Source: Usnea hakonensis | Lineage: Eukaryota; Ascomycota; Lecanoromycetes; Lecanorales; Parmeliaceae | Direction of reading: 5' to 3' | Assembly (NCBI GenBank): GCA_013423325.1 | Contig: BLJB01000071.1 | Coordinates: 62,001 to 126,000 of the forward strand | DNA length: 64,000 nucleotides | In this document: positions 36,256-48,718 of the stretch, in pieces | Position numbering within the stretch: position 1 is the stretch's first letter | Layout: the number at the start of each line of letters is the position of its first letter | The notes under the pieces: generated by a model | The model's database searches: none | The model's input: the letters and a program-made list of their open reading frames with translations, nothing else | Told to the model about the DNA's origin: nothing | Program-made: the position numbers and the translations under genes

Positions 36256-36670
36256 GAGCACATGTGTTGTAGTATTTCCTGGATGGTGATGATTTGGTTT
36301 GACATTGCAAATGGAGTAAAAAGTTGCCTGAGACATGATGTAGTTGTACGAAAGCGGGTTCCAAAAGGCTTTTCACAAATGAAAGCAGCGGAGTGGTAGA
36401 AGATTTTATATTTTATATTTGTCTTTTTGGCTCTAGACTACAAGCAAAAGAGGAGCTTGATTGTACTTGAATAAAGTAGAGTACTTGATGCTAAGTCTCC
36501 GTATTACTATTCGTGCCCTGCGTCAATGTCATCTTCATCTCAACTTTCATGATTCCATCTACATGTTGCTCGACTTTTATCGAGCAGCCTGCCATCTTTG
36601 TCATCTTTGTCAATTCTTATTTTACGGCTATATGTTTATCTTTGCTCATTTGAAAAAAGACTGGTAAACC

Positions 36671-38307
36671 ATGAGCACAAACAATCCACCCTCAGCTGCG
36701 GCAACTGCAAGAGCACTGGAAGCAACACAGAATCTCAAAAGGAGCGTAGCAGCTGCCTTCGATGGTAAGTCATCTCTTCATGAATGCGTAAAAAATGCCT
36801 GCTTGGCCGAATCTTTCTCCACGTCTTCAATTTCCCGCTACATTTGTGCCTCCGCAATTCCTCCGTAACCGCCTTGACAATGGCATCACTCCTGAGCACG
36901 ACGATCCCATCTCCAGATCCCCTGAGCCTGACTCACCCGAGTTAGAGACGACTGAGCCTACATACCTTGACCCTCATTATCTAAAGCCTTATACTTACAA
37001 CTTCTTATTGCTCACAGAATCGTCCGAGGCGAGGAAGATGCCGCCAACGAATGGGTACACGAGCAAAGTCCGTGTGCTTGATCGGTACGAGGTCGTTGGT
37101 TTCATCAGTAGTGGGACGTATGGAAGGGTTTACAAAGCCGTTGGGCATAACGGGATGGAGGGGGACTTCGCAATCAAGAAGTTCGTTCAAGGTCCGATAC
37201 GTCTAATCTAGACCCTTGACTTAGATTGAATCTAGGTTCAAGCCTGACAAAGAGGGCGAGACGATCCAGTACACAGGAATATCTCAATCGGCATGCCGAG
37301 AAATGGCTCTATGCTCCGAATTGTCCCATCCTAACATGATTCATCTCGTTGAGATCATCCTGGAGGACAAATGCATCTATATGGTCTTCGAGTATGCGGA
37401 GCACGACCTGCTACAGATTATTCAGCACCACAGCCAACCGACTCGGCATCCCATTCCAGCCTCTGCTGTCAAGTCTATTCTGTTTCAACTACTTAACGGG
37501 CTGCTCTACTTACACAGCAATTGGGTACTACATCGAGATCTGAAGCCTGCCAATATCATGGTAACTTCGAAAGGCGAGGTGAGAATCGGTGACCTGGGTC
37601 TTGCCCGACTGTTCTACAAACCACTTCACTCCTTGTTCAGTGGAGATAAAGTCGTAGTCACAATCTGGTACCGCGCACCAGAGCTCCTACTTGGAAGCAG
37701 GCACTACACGCCTGCTGTAGATCTATGGGCCGTTGGATGCATCTTCGCAGAGCTCCTTTCTCTGCGGCCAATCTTCAAAGGGGAAGAAGCAAAGATGGAC
37801 AGTAAGAAGAGTGTCCCGTTCCAGAAGAACCAAATGCAGAAAATCGTCGAAATCTTGGGGATGCCTACGAAAGATAAATGGCCTGGCCTCATACACCAAA
37901 TGGAATACAGCCAACTACAGACCCTTTCCCCATACGTACGAGAAGGGAGCAACGGCAAATCAGGCCTTGAATCATGGTACTGGAACACCCTGAGAAGCAC
38001 CGGCTACCAAGACAGTCCGCCGTCTGCGACTCCAGGTCAACAAGGCCTTGATTTGCTATCGAAACTACTTGAGTACGACCCAGTCAAGCGACTGACAGCG
38101 GAGCAAGCGCTACAACATCCGTATTTCACGGCGAACGGGGATAAAGTGTCTGCGAACTGTTTCGAGGGGATGTCAACACAATATCCGTCCCGGAGGGTCA
38201 GTCGGGATGACAATGATATTAGGACTAGTAGTCTGCCGGGGACGAAGAGGAATGGCTTTCCGGATGATAGTCTGGCGGGGAGGCCTACTAAAAGGATGAA
38301 GGATTGA
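36671..38307 (+). CDS. ssn3: Cyclin-dependent kinase 8 of Mediator (Ssn3/Srb10)
   Basis: Ssn3 pairs with cyclin C in the Mediator kinase module and phosphorylates RNA polymerase II and transcription factors in the nucleus. The kinase domain is complete: glycine loop GFISSGTYGRVYKA, AIKKFK, the SACREM helix typical of CDK8, HRDLKPANIM, GDLGLAR in place of DFG, and WYRAPELLLG. A segment after the GEEAKMDSKKSVPFQ loop and the basic TKRMKD tail also fit. Exons are 36671-36764, a second one ending at 37180, and 37236-38307. The start of exon 2 is unclear: acceptors at 36945 and 37017 both keep the phase, giving 466 or 442 residues. The donor of intron 2 is GTTCGT, less common but needed for the AIKKFKPDKEGE reading. 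Confidence 0.9.
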
Positions 38308-39066
38308 GATGAATTTTTCGAGCTGATCTGAGTATGTATACAATGAAAGAGGCATCCTTCTGATGCAGCAGACACAGCGATAACGTTGGAGAAATTATGA
38401 TCATGAAGATAGGTCAGTGATACATTGGCGGCTTCGCATGAGGCTTCCAGCTTGTCGTTGTCTACCACCACCAGCGTCGATTCTCATCTTTTCGCGACGT
38501 ACGCATCATCTCGAAGAGAATGAACAGGTGAGGGATCGCAGGATTTTAGGACATGATGCAAATTTGGGCAATCTGGGCTGGACCAGTCCTGTACACTAAA
38601 GCTGTGATTTGCATTCAGTTAGCTATTTTTGACGGCATGGCTACTTGAACGTACAAAATGACAGCTGTTAAAGATCTACTAATAGAGAAGAAGATGGGGG
38701 GATGAGGCTGGCTGTGCGCATCGGATAGCGTTGGCATTTCTTATTGTACCAAGCTGCGATATAGCGATGATAATCGTTGGCCTCGTTTAGATTGCTATAT
38801 CGAAGGCTGAATGTAGCAGATTGTTAGCAATCAACTAGTAAATTGTAGGTAAGCCTTCCGTCCATGTTGTTGCTGTGCACCTCGCGGGCATCTGGTCAAA
38901 AGTTCGGCTAGAAAGTTGTTGGAATCAATTCCCACGCCTCTGCACCTTGTACACGCTTTGCTCAGTACTCGCGGTGCCTTCCCCGCCCTCGCGTCCTCAT
39001 CTAGTGCTACTAACAGTAAGTACCCACCCTTCTCAACCACGTCCATCCGGAGCCACAAGCACAACG
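38308..39066. other. Intergenic, no gene recognised
   Basis: No family signature, tRNA or repeat was seen in this gap. It contains the Ssn3 3' flank and the promoter of the methyltransferase gene. An open frame runs in from 38875 in the same frame as that gene but lacks conserved features before the ATG at 39067. Confidence 0.4.
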
Positions 39067-40014
39067 ATGCGCACCTCGTTCTACCTCACTCGCTTCCTCA
39101 CTCTCCTCCTCTGCGTCGTCTTTCCCCTCTACCTCGCCCTCCGTGCTTCCGCCTGGTTGTCCGACGTGGGATCTTTCCTCTCCCCCCTTTCCGAGCGCGC
39201 CAAAGCCCTTCACGTCGCGCTCACGTCTCCGCTTACCGCCCCTCGCGCGCCAATCTCCAAAGAAGCCCTCGAAGCATCAGCCGAGTCCGCCGAACCCGTG
39301 CGCGCACCCAAAAGGGGGAGAAGGGAGGAGTACCTCTCATCCCTCCCCCATGGACTGGCGCATTGCATTAACTCCCTGGAGCAATATCCCTTCCTCGCCG
39401 AGCAGGTGCACCAGCGCAAACATGCGGGGTACGTCAAGCAGACGCCCGCACAGAAGACGATAAGCAACAAGCTCGGCTATCCTGCGCACTTTGAGAAAGC
39501 CAGGAAGGGCATTGAGGTGAACGCCCTTTTCTCGCAACAGCTGGCGCAGATGGCGAGGGAGGATTATCGCACCGGCCCGCGATCGCTCGAGGACGAGGAA
39601 GAGGCCGAGTTTGGAGTTGTGAATCTGATGTTTGGGCACCTTGTGCGAGACTGGAGCACGCAGGGTGCAAAGGAGAGGCAGATCGCATTTCCGCCCGTTC
39701 TGGATGGGCTCGAGCAACATTTTGACGGCAAGGGGAACGGGAGAGGAAAGAGGGTGCTTGTGCCCGGGAACGGTATGGGCGGGCTGGCAAGCGATATCGC
39801 TGATCTCGGTGCGTCTACAACGCATCTTCGTTAGGTGGAAAGCGCGGCCTTACACATCGGCGCAGGGTACGACGTCACGGCAAACGAGCTCGACTACGGC
39901 TCCATTCTGGCCTATCACTTGCTGACTAGTCACGCAGTTCTGGTCGGCGACGAAGAGGATATAAAACGGGGGTCGTATAGTCCTTGCTTCCAGGCATTGG
40001 GCTGGATACCTTGA
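39067..40014 (+). CDS. N2227/carnosine N-methyltransferase-like protein, C-terminally truncated
   Basis: Exons 39067-39808 and 39866-40014 give 296 residues. After an N-terminal membrane segment (TRFLTLLLCVVFPLYLALRA) the protein matches the N2227 (carnosine N-methyltransferase) family: LMFGHLVRDWSTQGAKER, then the S-adenosylmethionine loop RVLVPGNGMGGLASDIADLG and YDVTANELDYGSILAYHLL. Similarity stops at about residue 270 (position 39935). The last 25 or so residues are unrelated and a stop follows at 40012-40014. The family normally continues for about 150 more residues with the aromatic substrate-binding part and a DxFFID-like segment, and I cannot find these downstream. The gene is therefore probably broken and possibly non-functional, or an assembly or insertion join lies near 39935. 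Confidence 0.72.
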
Positions 40015-40657
40015 CACCTCCTTTTTTATTAGATCCGTGTTCTCTGCGGTCCGTTGCTCCATTCAAACGTTGCCGCTTCCTGGCTTTGTCTCGAAAATGG
40101 TGTCGCTGGGTTTGAGCTTTCCGCATGGCGAGATGGGGAGATGCTTTGACCGTTGAGTTTGGAGCTACAAATGTGATAGCCTTGGAAATAAATATCCTGG
40201 AAGGCGGGCAATAGATGCCACCTCTTGTTTCGGAGGTTAACACTGCCGCAATCGTAACACGGAAAATCAGCCGTAGGAATGTGGGACATGAGTCGAGGCC
40301 ATGCAGGGGGTGCCGTCGATTGGGACTGTTGTGCGCAAAGTGAGTGTGGGTACATATTTTGGGAGAAGGACACACGAAAGAGATGAATTATATAGTACAG
40401 ACAACTAAGATATTCTCATTAGAAACTGTTAAAGCGCTAATTAGTATGCTAAGCTCTTCCAAGCTCTCATCAGACTCATCTGACTTTGAATGTGTAACAA
40501 GATATTGCAAGAACGTAGAGTAAGATTTTACGTATCAAAGGGGTTGGGATCAGGCGCATCCCGTCACCCCTACTCTCCAGCCGACATAGTCCGATATACG
40601 TATACGTACTCGTACTCCGACATAGCGATTGTGCTCCTCACAGCGTGATCTGCATGC
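40015..40657. other. Unexplained sequence after the truncated methyltransferase
   Basis: This stretch replaces the expected 3' half of the methyltransferase. A minus-strand open frame (40373-40029, 114 codons) has CYDCGS and a later CSS that could suggest a zinc-binding knuckle, but this is too little to call a gene. No terminal repeats were seen. Confidence 0.35.
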
Positions 40658-42414
40658 ATGCCAAATAATAATCAGGCTCTGTTGTCTTCACTAGGCAATA
40701 TCGAAGCCACTTATCCCTCCAGCACCCCGACGCCTACCATTTTCACCCCCACATCTGGATCCTCACGAGGCTCGAGTCCCCGTTCCAGACCCCCGTCACG
40801 ACGAACCTCGCCTTTCAGAGCAACTCTGGCTAAAACGAGAGCCTCACCACCCCCTAGTCAAAGGAGCAGTCCTCGACCACAGCTGGGTGCTGCCTTCAAC
40901 AGCCCAGCTGACCAGACCCATGTGGGAATTGTCACGGGTGAGTCGGACTTCTCAGATGAGGAAGCAACCATGGGGGAGGCCCGCGCCCAGCTGCACAAGC
41001 CCACAGAGGAGCGCTCCCAAACGCCGCTTCTAAAAGAGGAGAGAGGGCGACCCTCGTATGACGGGCCTAATGGAAGTGCGCGACCAGCTTTCCCCACCAA
41101 AAGATCTACCTTCCAGAGTCGCAGTCCAGATATGGAGGATTCGTCGGCAACGAGAAAGAAATATACTTATGCAGCTTTCTTTTTATTACTGAGTTTGTTT
41201 ACCTTTGTGGTACAGACGGAGACGGCAAAATATATTCAGCATGAACTCAAGTGGGATAAGGCGTACGCTATGCTGTGAGTCTGTTCATCAGCGCTCCCAC
41301 ATGCTGACTACGCTGACTTGTGCTATGATTGTAGGTATTTCACCCATGGATCCTGGTCGCTACTCTGGCCAACCCAACTCCTCATCCTCCGTATCTCGAA
41401 TTGGAGAACGCCATGGAAAGCTTTCTGGCGTCGGCACGTCTTCCTGATCCGTACCACTGCCCAAATGGTCGAATCCCAAGACGTACACCTAACCAGCCGA
41501 GAATCCCACAAATCGCCAGTCGCGTATATACTGAAGAAGACGGCTTTTGTCACAACCGCTTTGACTGTCGCCGGTGGGTCATGGTACGTGGCAGTCAATA
41601 TGACCTCGGCCAGCGATCTGACAGCTATCTACAACTGCTCCGCGTTCTGGGCATATGCTTTCAGTATACCCCTACTACATGACAAGCTGCGCTTCGACAA
41701 AGCCTTCTCAGTCCTCCTGGCCTTTGCGGGCGTCCTGATCCTTGCCTATGGAGACTCTTCGCCCACGGTACATGGGGGGAAGTCCGGCGGGTCTGTGGGC
41801 GGTGGAGAAAATCCAGACGATAGTTCGAACCGTACCTTGGGTAATATCATCATCGGCATTGGGAGTGTTTTATACGGAATGTATGAGGTGCTTTATAAAA
41901 AGCTGGCCTGCCCTCCGGAGGGAACAAGCGCCGGACGGGGCATGCTGTTTGCGAATACTTTTGGGAGTCTAATCGGCTGCTTTACGCTATTCGTGCTTTG
42001 GATACCTCTGCCGATATTTCATTACACAGGCATAGAGAAGTTTGAGTGGCCGCGGGGTGAAGCGGCGTGGATGTTGCTCATTTCTGTCCTGGCAAACGCC
42101 ACCTTCTCTGGATCCTTCCTCGTGCTCATTTCCCTCACTTCACCGGTTTTGTCCTCGGTCGCTGGGATGCTTACAATATTTATCGTGGCTATGACGGACT
42201 GGTTGTTGACCGGGAAGCCATTGTCGCCTGCTGCTATAACAGGGGGCTTGATCATTATCGTTGCCTTTTTATTGCTGAGCTGGAGTTCATATAGGGAGAT
42301 GGACGAGGGGAGGCGAAAACGGTATGCTTCTTCGCGTTCCATGCTTTGATCTTCGGCTACTGACCTTGGACTAGGTTAGAGGAAGAAATCAATGAGAGCA
42401 GCGACGACGAGTAG
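40658..42414 (+). CDS. DMT-superfamily membrane transporter (YML018C/SLC35F-like)
   Basis: Exons are 40658-41274, 41335-42321 and 42375-42414 (547 residues). The first 170 residues are hydrophilic and rich in serine, proline and arginine. Then about ten membrane segments follow, in the pattern of EamA/drug-metabolite transporters: YTYAAFFLLLSLFTFVVQ, a second block beginning LKKTAFVTTALTVAGGSWYVAVN, the helix-4 type AFSVLLAFAGVLILAYGDS, and the late SGSFLVLISLTSPVLSSVAGML. The last exon adds only 13 residues, ending in an acidic SSDDE. Yeast relatives sit in the vacuolar membrane, and the substrate is unknown. Splice phases agree at both introns. Confidence 0.85.
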
Positions 42415-43724
42415 ACTCTGGCTCTACTGTGCAGTGGCTGTGAATATTTTCAATCATGGCGATGGCGTTGAGGGCATGATATCTAGACCATCTAGGCCGT
42501 CACAGGTCGACGTAGTGAGCATCATCGTTAACGCTGTCTATAGAGACCAAATACCTTCCCATCCGCACCCATCAGTCATGCCTCGTCTGCGACAAGAGAC
42601 CCCATTATCATAACATAGTGCATACCCCCAAACCTCCCACCTTCCCAAACCCTCTCGTAAACGCCGATACAAGACCCCTTGTTAACCCATACACATCTCC
42701 CACACTCCTCCCTCCCCAAGATTAGAGTCCACCCCCTCCACTCGCTCCCCCCCTTCTCCCCCACTCCCTTCTTTCCCCCATCTCATCACCGAAAACAGCT
42801 CCACTTCCCAAATCTAACCCGCCACGGCTGCCGGTGCGCCCCGTGCTTATCCACCACGAATCCCCCGCTGATATGCTTGTTGCCCCAGGATTTGCGGTAG
42901 AGGAATGGCATTCTTTTGGACGGTTGGTTTATGGGAGGGGAGGGGAGGGGTGGAGAGAGGTGGGAGTGTGGGAGTGTGGTAGGTTACTCAAGTTGACTCG
43001 AATGAAATACGGAGTTCTTTGCCACACCAGCAGGGTTTTCCAATCTTCTCAACTCAAGCAAGTAAGGTAGGTAGCTTTACTACACGTAACACTCAATTAC
43101 CCTGGGCCCCTTCTTGGCATCCGAAAAGGGAAGGAGCTTTTTGGCTGCCTGAGATATAGAGGTACCGGTACAATTACTCGTATCCTACCTTGCTCTACTT
43201 CACTCCACATGGGATGAAATAAGAGTCTTTTCGTCGCCGTACGAAATCATCAAGCTGCGTGCTGTACATAAAGATGCATGGTCTCTGCAGGGTGATTGAT
43301 GTATGAACGACTCGATGAGCGACGTAATTGCAGAATAGTGGTCCTCGTGCCTAAATTTGCTCGTCTTGAACAAGCGACTCCCACCTCTCATCGCCTCCAA
43401 TCGCCTCTTTCTTGACTGCGTCCGTGGACTTTGAGTTTCCTTGGGGATAGGGGAGCCATAGTATCAAAGTACGATTTCATTCGTCACCTGCATCTTCATT
43501 GGAGCTTAAGAAACTTGCCATTGATTCTCCATGCCAGGTTGTGTTTTCTCGACTGATTTGGGTGATTACAAAGGCTCTATCTACAAAAAGCGGAGAGAAG
43601 TGAAATGCTGAAAACCCGCAGGCAAGAGAGATTCAACGGTCGACCAAGGTGGACACGAGCAGAACAACATTCCAAGTGCCCCGACGAGGGGCGCCCAGAA
43701 CAGAAAGTTCAGCACATGCAGGCT
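42415..43724. other. Intergenic, pyrimidine-rich tracts
   Basis: The stretch 42640-42790 is strongly C/T-rich on the plus strand and is followed at 42935-42985 by a G-rich run. Open frames here follow the low-complexity bias. No gene, RNA or mobile element is supported. The two flanking genes converge on this gap. Confidence 0.4.
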
Positions 43725-46700
43725 TTAATTCGATTCGGATCCATCAAAGCTCCCTGATCCATGGAAATCACCACTGTCTGTCGTTGCACCATCAAGTCCC
43801 GCTTCTGACTCATGATAAGAAGCGCCGTTGGAAGACTTGGGGTCTGCCATGGATCCATCGGAAGAGTCCTCATGTTTAGGATATTCTTCGTCTCCAGCCC
43901 GGCTAGATGATGTACTCATCTCTCTCTTGAACTTGGCTTCTTCCTTCTCTTTCTCCTCCTTGCCAACAATGTCATCTTCATCTTTGCCGTAACGAGCGAC
44001 CTCTTTGGCCTCCTCGTCACTCTCTTCCTCATCTTTGACCTCAATACCAGCAACCCTCTTGAACACCTTTTCGACCTGTAAAATCCAAGATCAGCATTTC
44101 TCAAGGTGAGCACTTAGATACGTCAAATGGGTATCATGATCCAACGAGGAAAATGTTGCTCGAGAATATACCTACACCGTCTATAATACGCATGATCTCC
44201 TTACGCACAAGGCGCTGCGTCTTGGGCAGGAGCTCGCCGGTCTGGGGAACCTCGCCTTCACCCAGCACCGAGTTATAATCGCGTCGCACCATAATAAAGA
44301 CTTCATCAACTTTGTCGAGCATCGTACTTTCCAAACCCTTCACCATGGAATTGAGTCGGTTCCTGACATTGTCGACGCTAGATTGAAACATAGTGTGGCG
44401 CTCTTGAGCAATGTGACTGTCCATTGCTGCTTTCATACGGGCATAACTCCCAATACCTGTAACAATGAGTTCGTGTCTTGCGAATTTGGTCTAAGCATCA
44501 AAGCTTACCTCGCTCGGCGTTGCATTGTTCATAAGCAACCTGCATTGCTTGCTCGATGACGGGAACAAATTCCCTGTTGATCTCCTTTTGATTAGAATTG
44601 ATGGTTTCCTTCGTGCTTGCGGAAAGGTCCTTTAGGAGATTCTCGTAGTTTGCGACTTGCTGCTGCAACATGTGGAGCCCGGCGATTCCAGTACCTACTT
44701 GACGAGCTCGGGCCTCGGTATCCTTGTGGAATTTCCGCAAACAATTGGCTGAATTCCGGGAAAAGCTGGCCATCACCATTGGAGAGCGACGCGAGAAGAC
44801 CTTCTCCCAGCCGGACGCAATAGTTTTCATCATAGGTTCAGCGCTATCAAACGTCAGCAAGATCCAGGAGCCCCTTTTGCCGATACTTACAGTTGCACAT
44901 TCCATTCCTAGAGGTGGTGAGCCTTGTCAGCATGTCAAAGCCACCGAGAACAACGCCAATGGAACTTGACTTACATGCGGACCTTGGGCATTCGTGTAGG
45001 TGCCGTTCCGTCGACAAATGGCTTTATAGGTCATGTAATGGACCCCACCTGCAGCTCGGTTTTCCCGGTTGACTTTCGCTCCCCATTTAAGAGAAATCTC
45101 GAGGGCATCATTGGAGGCACTCGAAACTGCGGTTTCTGGATGTAATTGTTAATCTCAGTGAATGGAATGACGGAAACACGGCTAGGCTAATTACCATATT
45201 TGTCGAAGATGTTTTCCGTAAATTCGTCAATGAGTTCGGTACAAGCGCTCTGGACGGCGCTATCGAGGCCCTGGATTTTTAAAGTATCAGCGACAGCTAA
45301 GCCATCTTAACGCACAGCTGCTCAATGATATGCGTGATTTTTTTTCTTTCTTCGTCACTCTACCCATCGCCGCCCCCCTCAAACCCCCCCCCCCCCGGGT
45401 TCTCCGGTCTCTACGCCGACTAAATGACATAACGACAGATAAATTTGAAGGAAGTCCTACTTATGCTTGGGATTAGGGTCCCATGGACTTACACTCTCGA
45501 GCGTCTTCAGACCCTTGTGCAGTAATCGTGTCTCTCTCGCTCTCTGTTCCGTAGTCATGTTTGAGCTTGTCCCGTCGCTAGAAGCCCAAAGTGTCATGGA
45601 GTTTAACAATTGGCTAAGTTTATTAATGAAGCTCCTGCAGTTTGCTGATCGTCCTGTTTCGGTGAGTTTCTCGCAATGCGCTTGCAGTTGTGGTATCTCG
45701 GTTTCCTCAATGGTCGTGAAACCAGCAATTTGAGGATCCTTTCGGAGTCGACCTTGCAGTTTTTGATAGCCACGAGATGAGACGCAAAAGACGGGTAGCC
45801 CCCGAGCAACCTCCTCATAGTCTCGTATCTCAGCGTCGGGATTGAAGTTCTCCTCGTCCTCTTCAGCGGCGAGCTCTTGATCGAGTTCCTTGATTCCGGC
45901 AGCGAAGTCCTGCTGGATGGCGCCTTTTGAGTACGCGTTCCTTCCAGAAATGCACATGGTGGACATCTTGCTATTGATTTTGTCCTCGGCTTCTTTGGTT
46001 TCCTGGATTTCCTTTTGCAGTTGAGTAATTTTTTCTGTGATCTCAAGTCTTTGGCTTCGGGCTTCTTTTTTGGTTGTGCGCAGCTCTTGAAGTTTTGCAG
46101 CTATCTGCTCCTCAGTCAAAGGTTCTTGGTCCTGGGATTCATCCTCAGAGACCTTGGTACCCTCATCATCCGAGTTAGCACTGAACTCGCTGTCTTCAAT
46201 GTCCTCACTGTCGGCGTCGCTTGATTTCGTCATTCGGGGCTTCTTGCGAGGTCTACCTCTTCCTTTGCCTTTGCGCTTTTTCTCAGCGATCTTAGCTTTG
46301 GGCGAATATACGATCTTCCCATCGTCAAGCTTTTCTTTCAAGCTATCCCAAACCTCGATCTTCTCGTCAATATCATTCATGGTGTCTCCGTAGAGAGTTT
46401 TCGTTTCCTTCATCTCGGCCATTTGCTTCTTCATCGCTTTAGCTTTCTTCCCTAGCTTTTCCAGCTCTTCCCAGTCTGGGTCCATCTCATCGTTCAAGCC
46501 TAGTGAGTCTTGTGCCTCTTCAAGACTGATGTCATCAGTCTTACTGCAAATGAAAGTGACGGAGTTGAAGCCGCCATCCATCTTCAGTTGCCGCTTGAAG
46601 GATTCTCCGAGCAGAGACTTGGCAGCCTTATCATCAACAGCACGATTAATCGGAGCCACGATCCAAAGTCCAGTGCATTGTTTCATGTAGCCTTCTGCAA

Positions 46701-48616
46701 CAGCAGCTCTGGCAGCATTGGCGTCGTGTACTCCCGGCAAATCCACTATCACAGCGCCGGTAGCAAGGGCAGAAGACTTGACGTAGATCCTAACAACGCG
46801 GATCAAGGGCCAAAACTCCATTTCTCGTCGCTCTTTTTTCTTGTCCTTGTCCTCTTTCCCAGTAGACTTCTCCTTGCTGTCAACAAAACTCTGCAGTCTC
46901 TTGTAAAACATCAGCGAGTCTGTTTCGTCGATGTATCTGCTAGAACCAAGGACATGGGAGACTTCTCGTAACATGGTTGCAACGGTGGTATTGGCCATGT
47001 CTTCTTTTGTCTTGCGGGGGTATACAGCCTTGATTTTGGCGTAAGCGATTCCAGCATCAGTGTCCTCATTCGTCGAATCTCGTGAAACTTTGCCATCGGA
47101 ATCTAGCAGATCCTCCAGCAGGGTTTTGAGGTCCTTTTCCCAGTCGGCTTGTGTTATGAATTCGATCTGAGCCCGGTACGGCACTTCTTCGTAATTGTAC
47201 GAAATCTCTGTAACAACCGCGGTGCAGGCTCTCATACAGTTGGTTGGCACAAGCCTCTCCTCATCAAGCATGGCGTTAATTACAGAAGATTTTCCGGCAC
47301 CCGTGTTACCGACAACACCAATGACGGTCTTGGCCTTGCCTGCCTGTTTTTTAAGAATGTCAATCTGTTGGACCCACTGCTCGGCGTCCGGACTGTTCTC
47401 CATTTTCTCGAGCAAGGGCACCTTCAACTGGTTGAGAAGGCTGACACCCTGCTCAACGCTCGACTCCAGCATTTTTGGTCCGGCATCTTTGAGAAGAGTC
47501 TGAAGCTGGAAGGCTGTACGTGTATGCTCTTCGAGCTCGGCCACAGAAACGGCCGGCTCATCTGTTGGAGGCAAGTCCTGGACTTTGATTTCTCGATCCA
47601 GCTCAGGCTTAATGGTGTGGGAATGCTGATCGGTCCACACTGCTTCCGCCGCGTACTTTGCTTTCTCAGAGACTGGCGTGTTCATCCACATCGACATAAG
47701 GGTATTGTGGATTTGTCCTGCAATCACAGATTAATTATAGATACTATTCAAAAGATGATGACATAAATACCATTATTGTAATCAGGGTTCGACACTCGGA
47801 TTCTGTCACGCCAAGTGGCACAGTACCGTTCGAAATCAGCCACATTGAGGCTTCCCACTGCCTGATCGTATGTCAATGAAGGGTTTGTAGCTCCCGAATG
47901 CGGAGTCAAGCGGCTTCTGACCGAAGAGGGAGGTAGTGTTGAGGATCGAAATCCTGAGCTTGAACTTTTAGCTGGAGAGCGTGGAGTCTGAGATCTCCCT
48001 GACGACAATGGAATTTTATGAGCATTGGACTCGGTGCCCGGGCGTAACGCTTGTCCATAATTAGCCCTGCTGGGGGGGAGTGAATTGTATGGTATGGCTG
48101 ATGATGGATTATGGTTCTCGTCTGCCGGGCCGTCCAAGCTTGCTTTGACAGCTGTAGATTTTTGTGATGAACCCTGGGGAGAAGAAGGAAGCTGTGTGTT
48201 GCTGGGACGGAGAGGCTGACGAGTTATCAGACGACTCGAATCTGAAGTCTTGACCGCCTCGAAAACAATGACTTTGTCTTTGTAGCTGTCAAGATCACCC
48301 ATTACCGTGTTGAGGTTGGCTAATCTGTTCTCGTGCTTCAGGACCCAGTCTTCTCCCGGTGGACATTTCTGCTGATATTGGTCGTAGATAACTTGAGTTG
48401 CAATCCTCTGCAAGCACACATTAGCTGTCAAGTCTCTGTGGATCAATTTGCGAGGACGCTTACTGAATGACATTTGATCCATAGAAAGTCCTCCTCTGTA
48501 ATCTTCTTACCCGGCACGATGTCAACTCGCAGGATTGCGACCCATATCGTCGTGGGTTTGGCAGACGCAATTGGCTTGCATTTGACCGCCACGTCATGGA
48601 GGAAGCTGTCAGTCAT
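43725..48616 (-). CDS. Dynamin-like nuclear GTPase (SLIP-GC type) with HMG-box-like segment and AT-hook
   Basis: Nine exons are read: 48616-48464, 48407-47771, 47717-45493, 45270-45195, 45135-44975, a 17-base exon 44907-44891, 44843-44509, 44456-44176 and 44075-43725, giving 1411 residues with all phases consistent. Residues 400-408 are the P-loop GNTGAGKSS, 589-592 is DLPG (G3) and 655-658 is SKTD (G4), so GTP binding is likely intact. Residues about 240-297 have an HMG-box spacing: FERYCATWRDRIRVSNPDY, then IHNTLMSMW, then SEKAKYAAEA. Residues 748-758 (KGRGRPRKKPR) are an AT-hook within a charged, coiled insertion after G4. The C-terminal 75 residues are acidic and serine-rich. The family includes human nuclear GTPase SLIP-GC, linked to genome stability. 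The role in this fungus is inferred only. Confidence 0.82.
45384..45396. repeat. Run of 13 cytosines in an intron
   Basis: The run lies in the third intron of the GTPase gene (45492-45271), preceded by CGCCCCCCTCAAA. It is a likely site of length change or sequencing error, without effect on the coding frame. Confidence 0.8.
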
Positions 48617-48718
48617 GGTAGAAGCTGTCGTTCCAGAGTGAGCTAGAAGTCAGAAAGCTGTTAGGCAAGTGTGCCGTAAAGTAAGTAGGTAGGTATATGA
48701 TTGGAAGTCGCGCCGTGA

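Noticed and set aside
39926..40375. Minus-strand open frames with CYDCGS as a zinc-binding protein
   Set aside because: Only one CxxC pair and no clear second pair. Too weak to call a gene, so it is noted only as unexplained sequence.
42640..42790. Pyrimidine-rich tract read as coding sequence
   Set aside because: The open frames there reflect base composition; no conserved residues are seen.
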